A stretch of 64,000 nucleotides of DNA, taken from assembly GCA_045104975.1 (NCBI GenBank), contig JBGCCY010000024.1:22409-86408 (forward strand), given 5' to 3'. The notes under the pieces were generated by a model that did no database searches, was not told the DNA's origin, and saw only the letters and a program-made list of their open reading frames with translations. Of this stretch, positions 60,063-64,000 are shown piece after piece. Source of the DNA: CAJQQY01 sp045104975 (GTDB lineage Bacteria; Bacteroidota; Bacteroidia; Chitinophagales; Saprospiraceae). The position numbers and the translations under genes are program-made. Position 1 is the first letter of the stretch. Every line of letters starts with the position of its first letter.

Positions 60063-63000
60063 TTAAATAAAACGATTACTTGACGAATTAAAACTCACTT
60101 CTATTTTTGTGATTTTACCTGTTCGTTCAAATAACTGGGCACTCGAAGGACGATCAATTTTTAATTCATCGATCGTCGTTTTTGTTCCATCTTTAAAATG
60201 AATATTGATCTTTTCTTCTTCTCCGAGATGATAAGTGATCGGTACCTGACAGTAGGTAAATGCCAAAGACGAAGGAGACAATTCGAGTATATATTTCTCT
60301 CTTCGTATATCTATGTAGGTGAAACTAGACACCTCTTTTATAAACTCACTTAGTCGTAAGAATTTTGGATCAAAAATTATTTCCCCATTTTTTACATCTA
60401 CTCCCAGTTCTCCAAATCGACTCAGGATATCCTCTTTTACCTGTCCAGTCATTCCTGGTTGTTGAGCTCCTGCATTACCTGGAGTATGCGAATAGGGGTC
60501 AGTTGGAAAAGCACCATAATTCTCAGGTGTTTTGAAAGTACCTAAGCCTTCTCTGAGGTCATAATAATGTTCCGTCAACTGTTGGATGACCATCGAGTCT
60601 GCTTGATTTGCTATGGCAGATTGGCATTTTTCTTCTACTGCTAAAATTAGTTTGGAGACCATATGCCAATAGATACTACCTAAACCTTCATACCCGAAAA
60701 AAGTACCTGACCGACCTGTAAAAGATTGATGGTCAAAAATTTCTTCGAAGATATTTAAGATCGTTTCCGTTTCTTGATCTTGCAAACTATCGTACTCTGA
60801 TGTTTGAAGTTTTTTTAAAGCCTTAGCAACATCCCACTTGTTATGAAAATTGCCATTGAAATGGTAATCCCCTTTGATGTCTTGTTCCACAATTCGTCGG
60901 TCGCCATTTTTTACCATATGTTGTAATAATGGAGACTTCATTATAGCTGCTTTAGGGATTTCATTTTTCGCTTCAAAACGCGGCAATTGTCTATCTGGAT
61001 AAAGGATATAACTATGTTGATCCGCTCGATAAAGACTACTGTCCTTTAATGCTTTTAGCAAGTCGATCGTTTCATTGGGATTTAAAATTTCAGTACTCAA
61101 AACAGCTACTTGTCCTTCCAACATTTCATAGAGATATCTAATGGAAACACCTCCATCTTTTTCTACCTTCATCAAATTATAGGAGTGATAAAGTTTGTCC
61201 TCTCGCTGATTGGCAGCAATGGTGTGTTCCGTACAGGTTAAAACATTGGTAAAGAAATCATCTAATGAAGTTAGAGAAAGTGCCGTTTGTTTTTTGGAAA
61301 AACCTTGGTAAGCTTTATTTCTATAAGTCTCACCAGCAGCACCTAGTTCATCCATAATCTGCCGTCGCAATTGATTGGTTCTTGGCAAATTCAGTTGCTG
61401 CTGATAGCCTGCAAAAGTTTGAGCAACCGCATCAAACAACTCAGCCACTTCCTCCGAAACAGAAATAGTTTCTACATCTAAATCAGCAAATAGTGATTGA
61501 GTGAAATTGACAAAACGGTGAATGTAATAAAGAGTGACCATAGAAACTCCATTACCTACCAAAGCATTATTAGCATCATTCCATTCTGGTCTTTGGGTAT
61601 TGAGCCAAATTCCTCCTTCTGGAATATAATTAGATAGTTTAGCTAATAAACTCACCAATATTTTTTCGCTGAGGTTAACATTAATGATACCATCTTGATC
61701 TTGAACTAGCTTACCATCGGCACCTAGTTTTTCGACTCGTGCTTCTACTTCTTTTTGGGTGTCGTGATCAAAAACAATCGTGTCCTGAGGATTATCCAAG
61801 AGTTCCTGATAACCTTTGATTCGGTAGGGCACATTTGCATAAGCATAATTTTTTTGTAAAAGCATTCGAGTCAGCTCATCAGGTTGGTGAGCCTTAGACA
61901 ATTCCATTAGTTTAAGTAAGTAGACAATTTGATGGTCACCCCAATAACCGATAAATGACCAAGGATCATTTTCATCCACCAATTCCCAGTCTATTCCGTC
62001 CCGAGTAATTCGGTAGGGATTATATCCATCGATAGTAGAAGCATTGACGAATTTGGTAATCATACTTTCTAGATAGTGAGGATAGGAGAGTGCGAGCGCT
62101 TCCCAGTTTTGGAAAATGTCTCGCCAGTTGCCTTGGTAATAAAATTTCTTTTTCCCCAACTCATCAGCTAATTCTATCGAGAAACGATTCCACGGACGAC
62201 TAGGATCTCCATGCCGTCGACTAAAAGTTAAGGGCAAATATTCTAAGCAAAGTCGTTGAAGATCATTGTTATTATGTTGCGCTGTCAAACGTTTTAATTC
62301 CAAATAGTTAATCGTCTCAGGAAGTATATCTAGAAAGGTCTTTTGCTCTTTGGCAACTACAGGATTAGCCTGTTTTAAAAAAGTGAGTAAATCACTTTTG
62401 GGTACGTCATAATCATGATCAAAAATTCCACCTCGCATGACATTGAAAAGAACATTAGCAAAATGTCGAGTGATTAGATTTTTATCAGAACTTGTTTGTA
62501 GGCCATCTGAGGCAGCAACGATTTGAATCAATTCTTCTGTGCCTGTTTCTATATCTGTTTCGATGAGGTTAGCTAGTCCTTCCTCTTTTTGAATCCACTC
62601 GTTTAAGGCAACGACTTGAGCAGAGCTTTGATTAATTTCTGCAACAAAGTACCAAGTGATATCTTCCGAAGCACTTAACTCAATTGAACTTTCTACAAAA
62701 TAAGCCCCACGTTCTGCACGAATATCTTTTTCCAATTCTAAGGCATGCCCTTTTCTGAATTGCTTCAATTGGTTAGCACACAAAAGATGAGTATTTACTT
62801 TTAATCCTGTTTGCCAAACCGTTGTCGCTTTTAATGCTTCGCTCGGTTCCGCCTTATCGACGGGTACAGAACTCAATAAGAATAATCCTAAACCAGAATT
62901 ATCCATGAGTTCATTTTTTTTATAAGCATCTAACAACGTACTCTTATCATTTTGCATCATTGGAGAGATGCCATAGGGCAGTAAATTCTGCATTCCATCC

Positions 63001-63533
63001 AGTAATCGAACCTTCACAGTCTTAGCTCCTTGATTGCTCAAGTGTGATTTTTTCACAATGCCATATTGTTGACTAAAAGCCCATCCATAAGAAAAGGAAA
63101 GTCCTAAATCGTGATTGGTTTCTTCAAAAATAAGTTGATTGCCGTAGATATTTTTATATAGATTTCTTTCTATTCGATAGATGCCTTCATAGCGGTTAGA
63201 GAAAGGTTCCCATAAGTAGGTTTCCTCAGGTTTCGTTACGAGCATAATTGTTTTGCTCCCAGTCTTCTCATGATCATCATGAATTTTGTCATCCGTAGTA
63301 TATGGAAAAAGTGAATGGTCAGAATTCTTGCGACCGGCAGTTAGTCCACCCAAGCTGGAAATAAAAAGCCATTGATCGGAGTGACTAACCAAGCTCATAA
63401 AGAATGGACGCATTTGGTCAAAGTTGCTAATTTTATAAAATTCCATACCATCTCTAGTGATGAAATCTCCACTCACTTCTTGTGTGGAATTTTTGAGTTC
63501 TGTTTGACCTATCTTAATTTTTTTGGAATCCAT
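60063..63533 (-). CDS. Large carbohydrate-active enzyme-like protein with an (alpha/alpha)6 barrel (GH94/GH65-like)
   Basis: 1156 residues, no signal peptide. An N-terminal beta-sandwich-like domain (about 20-320: FFMSLVSHSDQWLFISSLGGLTAGRKNSDHSLFPYTTDD) is followed by a helical barrel (about 340-900) with GDPSRPWNRFSIELADELG, WRDIFQNWEALALSYP, DPWSFIGYWGDHQIVYLLKL and QRPEWNDANNALVGNG, where D653 sits in the position of the catalytic acid of cellobiose-phosphorylase-like enzymes (DWND pattern). The C-terminus has TFFGYEGLGSIYWHM. No exact family is recognised. It may be a cytosolic phosphorylase or hydrolase acting on a glucan; confidence in the reaction is low. Confidence 0.6.
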   Translation of the reverse strand: MDSKKIKIGQTELKNSTQEVSGDFITRDGMEFYKISNFDQMRPFFMSLVSHSDQWLFISSLGGLTAGRKNSDHSLFPYTTDDKIHDDHEKTGSKTIMLVTKPEETYLWEPFSNRYEGIYRIERNLYKNIYGNQLIFEETNHDLGLSFSYGWAFSQQYGIVKKSHLSNQGAKTVKVRLLDGMQNLLPYGISPMMQNDKSTLLDAYKKNELMDNSGLGLFLLSSVPVDKAEPSEALKATTVWQTGLKVNTHLLCANQLKQFRKGHALELEKDIRAERGAYFVESSIELSASEDITWYFVAEINQSSAQVVALNEWIQKEEGLANLIETDIETGTEELIQIVAASDGLQTSSDKNLITRHFANVLFNVMRGGIFDHDYDVPKSDLLTFLKQANPVVAKEQKTFLDILPETINYLELKRLTAQHNNNDLQRLCLEYLPLTFSRRHGDPSRPWNRFSIELADELGKKKFYYQGNWRDIFQNWEALALSYPHYLESMITKFVNASTIDGYNPYRITRDGIDWELVDENDPWSFIGYWGDHQIVYLLKLMELSKAHQPDELTRMLLQKNYAYANVPYRIKGYQELLDNPQDTIVFDHDTQKEVEARVEKLGADGKLVQDQDGIINVNLSEKILVSLLAKLSNYIPEGGIWLNTQRPEWNDANNALVGNGVSMVTLYYIHRFVNFTQSLFADLDVETISVSEEVAELFDAVAQTFAGYQQQLNLPRTNQLRRQIMDELGAAGETYRNKAYQGFSKKQTALSLTSLDDFFTNVLTCTEHTIAANQREDKLYHSYNLMKVEKDGGVSIRYLYEMLEGQVAVLSTEILNPNETIDLLKALKDSSLYRADQHSYILYPDRQLPRFEAKNEIPKAAIMKSPLLQHMVKNGDRRIVEQDIKGDYHFNGNFHNKWDVAKALKKLQTSEYDSLQDQETETILNIFEEIFDHQSFTGRSGTFFGYEGLGSIYWHMVSKLILAVEEKCQSAIANQADSMVIQQLTEHYYDLREGLGTFKTPENYGAFPTDPYSHTPGNAGAQQPGMTGQVKEDILSRFGELGVDVKNGEIIFDPKFLRLSEFIKEVSSFTYIDIRREKYILELSPSSLAFTYCQVPITYHLGEEEKINIHFKDGTKTTIDELKIDRPSSAQLFERTGKITKIEVSFNSSSNRFI

Positions 63534-64000
63534 GTTGATATTGTTTTGAATTGGTGCTTATGATACACTCATAAATTTTATCATTTCAACTCTTGCACTT
63601 TTGCATAAAAGTAGTCGATTTAAAATTAAGGAAAGGTTTCCTAATCAATTCTTATGAGTCGGGTAAAATTACGATATTATTTTTGTTTAGTGTAAAGTTA
63701 ACACTATCAATTTTGGTCGATAAAATGAAAATAATAAGTAAGCCAACTATGTGTTACTCATAAGGTGATTTGGAATCACCATGTGAGTTGGGCATTATTT
63801 CCAAAAATAATAATTAACGTTTTCTTTAATTTAATTTCTTCAACTTCATCTAATGCATCACCAAAATTTTTCCAATGGGAAAAGTATGTTCTTTTGAAAT
63901 CAAGTTTCACTAAAGAGCCTTAGGAAGCCAATTCTTTTAACTCAGATATAAACAATCTAGCTACAATAAAATTAACATTCTAAGCTTAAACTTTCTTTAA
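63534..64000. other. Intergenic end of the window
   Basis: No open frame of note. It includes an imperfect REP-like palindrome at about 63741-63794 (GGTGATT...AATCACC core with AGTTGG-type ends). The promoter of the large glycosidase-like gene must lie here. Confidence 0.5.
63741..63794. repeat. REP-like imperfect palindrome
   Basis: AAGGTGATT pairs with AATCACC across a 3-nt loop, with flanking ACTCAT/ATGTGAGT and AGCCAACT/AGTTGGGC partly complementary. Confidence 0.55.

Noticed and set aside
1..64000. tRNA or rRNA genes
   Set aside because: No cloverleaf with the conserved T-arm sequence, CCA end or rRNA-like sequence was noticed on either strand; a tRNA scan would settle it.

Overview
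The window looks like chromosome from a free-living Bacteroidota, probably near the Saprospiria/Lewinella side of the phylum (inference, no marker gene was compared). The evidence is AT-rich sequence, A-rich leaders without Shine-Dalgarno sites, promoter-like TAnnTTTG boxes, three secreted proteins with type IX secretion (T9SS) C-terminal sorting domains, many small ECF-type sigma factors, a sphingosine-phosphate-lyase-like enzyme, and large numbers of palindromic REP-like repeats between genes. No tRNA, rRNA, CRISPR array, insertion sequence or prophage was seen.

Layout. 1-3.4 kb: the start of a gene leaving the left edge, a very basic secreted MTPEQ-repeat protein, a structured gene-poor stretch, then aminoacyl-histidine dipeptidase. 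3.4-12 kb: housekeeping genes (metallo-beta-lactamase-fold hydrolase, aroE, proline dehydrogenase, ndk, DHH phosphoesterase, an interrupted FKBP lipoprotein, prfB with its programmed +1 frameshift, cutA, rimM). 12-24 kb: secreted esterase, TraB/GumN protein with duplicated C-terminal domain, a cryptic kinase-like protein, PLP-dependent lyase/decarboxylase, Fe-S uracil-DNA glycosylase-like protein, M50 protease fused to TPRs, VCBS/FG-GAP T9SS protein, YggS-type PLP protein and a deoxynucleoside kinase. 24-30.5 kb: gatC, LolD-like ABC ATPase, ferredoxin-CDGSH fusion, cobalamin adenosyltransferase, cytochrome P450, MORN-repeat protein and a HExxH peptidase.

30.5-38 kb is a regulatory and stress-flavoured stretch: two paralogous ECF sigma factors, a third sigma-like protein reduced to region 2, SRPBCC, DUF2177 and DUF3124 proteins, a TPR protein, a TetR regulator, an SPFH lipoprotein and a dead hpf/raiA gene with two in-frame stops. 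38-46 kb is a co-directional run: small membrane protein, divergent pyruvate-kinase-like protein, type-I-secretion-like ABC protein with a degenerate ATPase site, HlyD adaptor, TolC channel and a CPA2 antiporter. 46-51 kb holds a divergent sigma factor / TPR anti-sigma-like pair facing a TPR-CHAT (caspase-like) protein with signal peptide and C-terminal membrane anchor. 51-60 kb holds a lamin-tail-domain T9SS protein, then a compact operon of RND/MMPL transporter, LolA-like carrier, outer-membrane barrel and alpha/beta hydrolase. 60-63.5 kb is one large carbohydrate-active (alpha/alpha)6-barrel-like gene.

The best candidates for undescribed biology are the degenerate-ATPase export operon with its pyruvate-kinase-like partner, the region-2-only sigma protein, the sigma/anti-sigma/TPR-CHAT module, the kinase-like protein at 15.4 kb, and palindromic repeats that sit exactly between, and supply, convergent stop codons.
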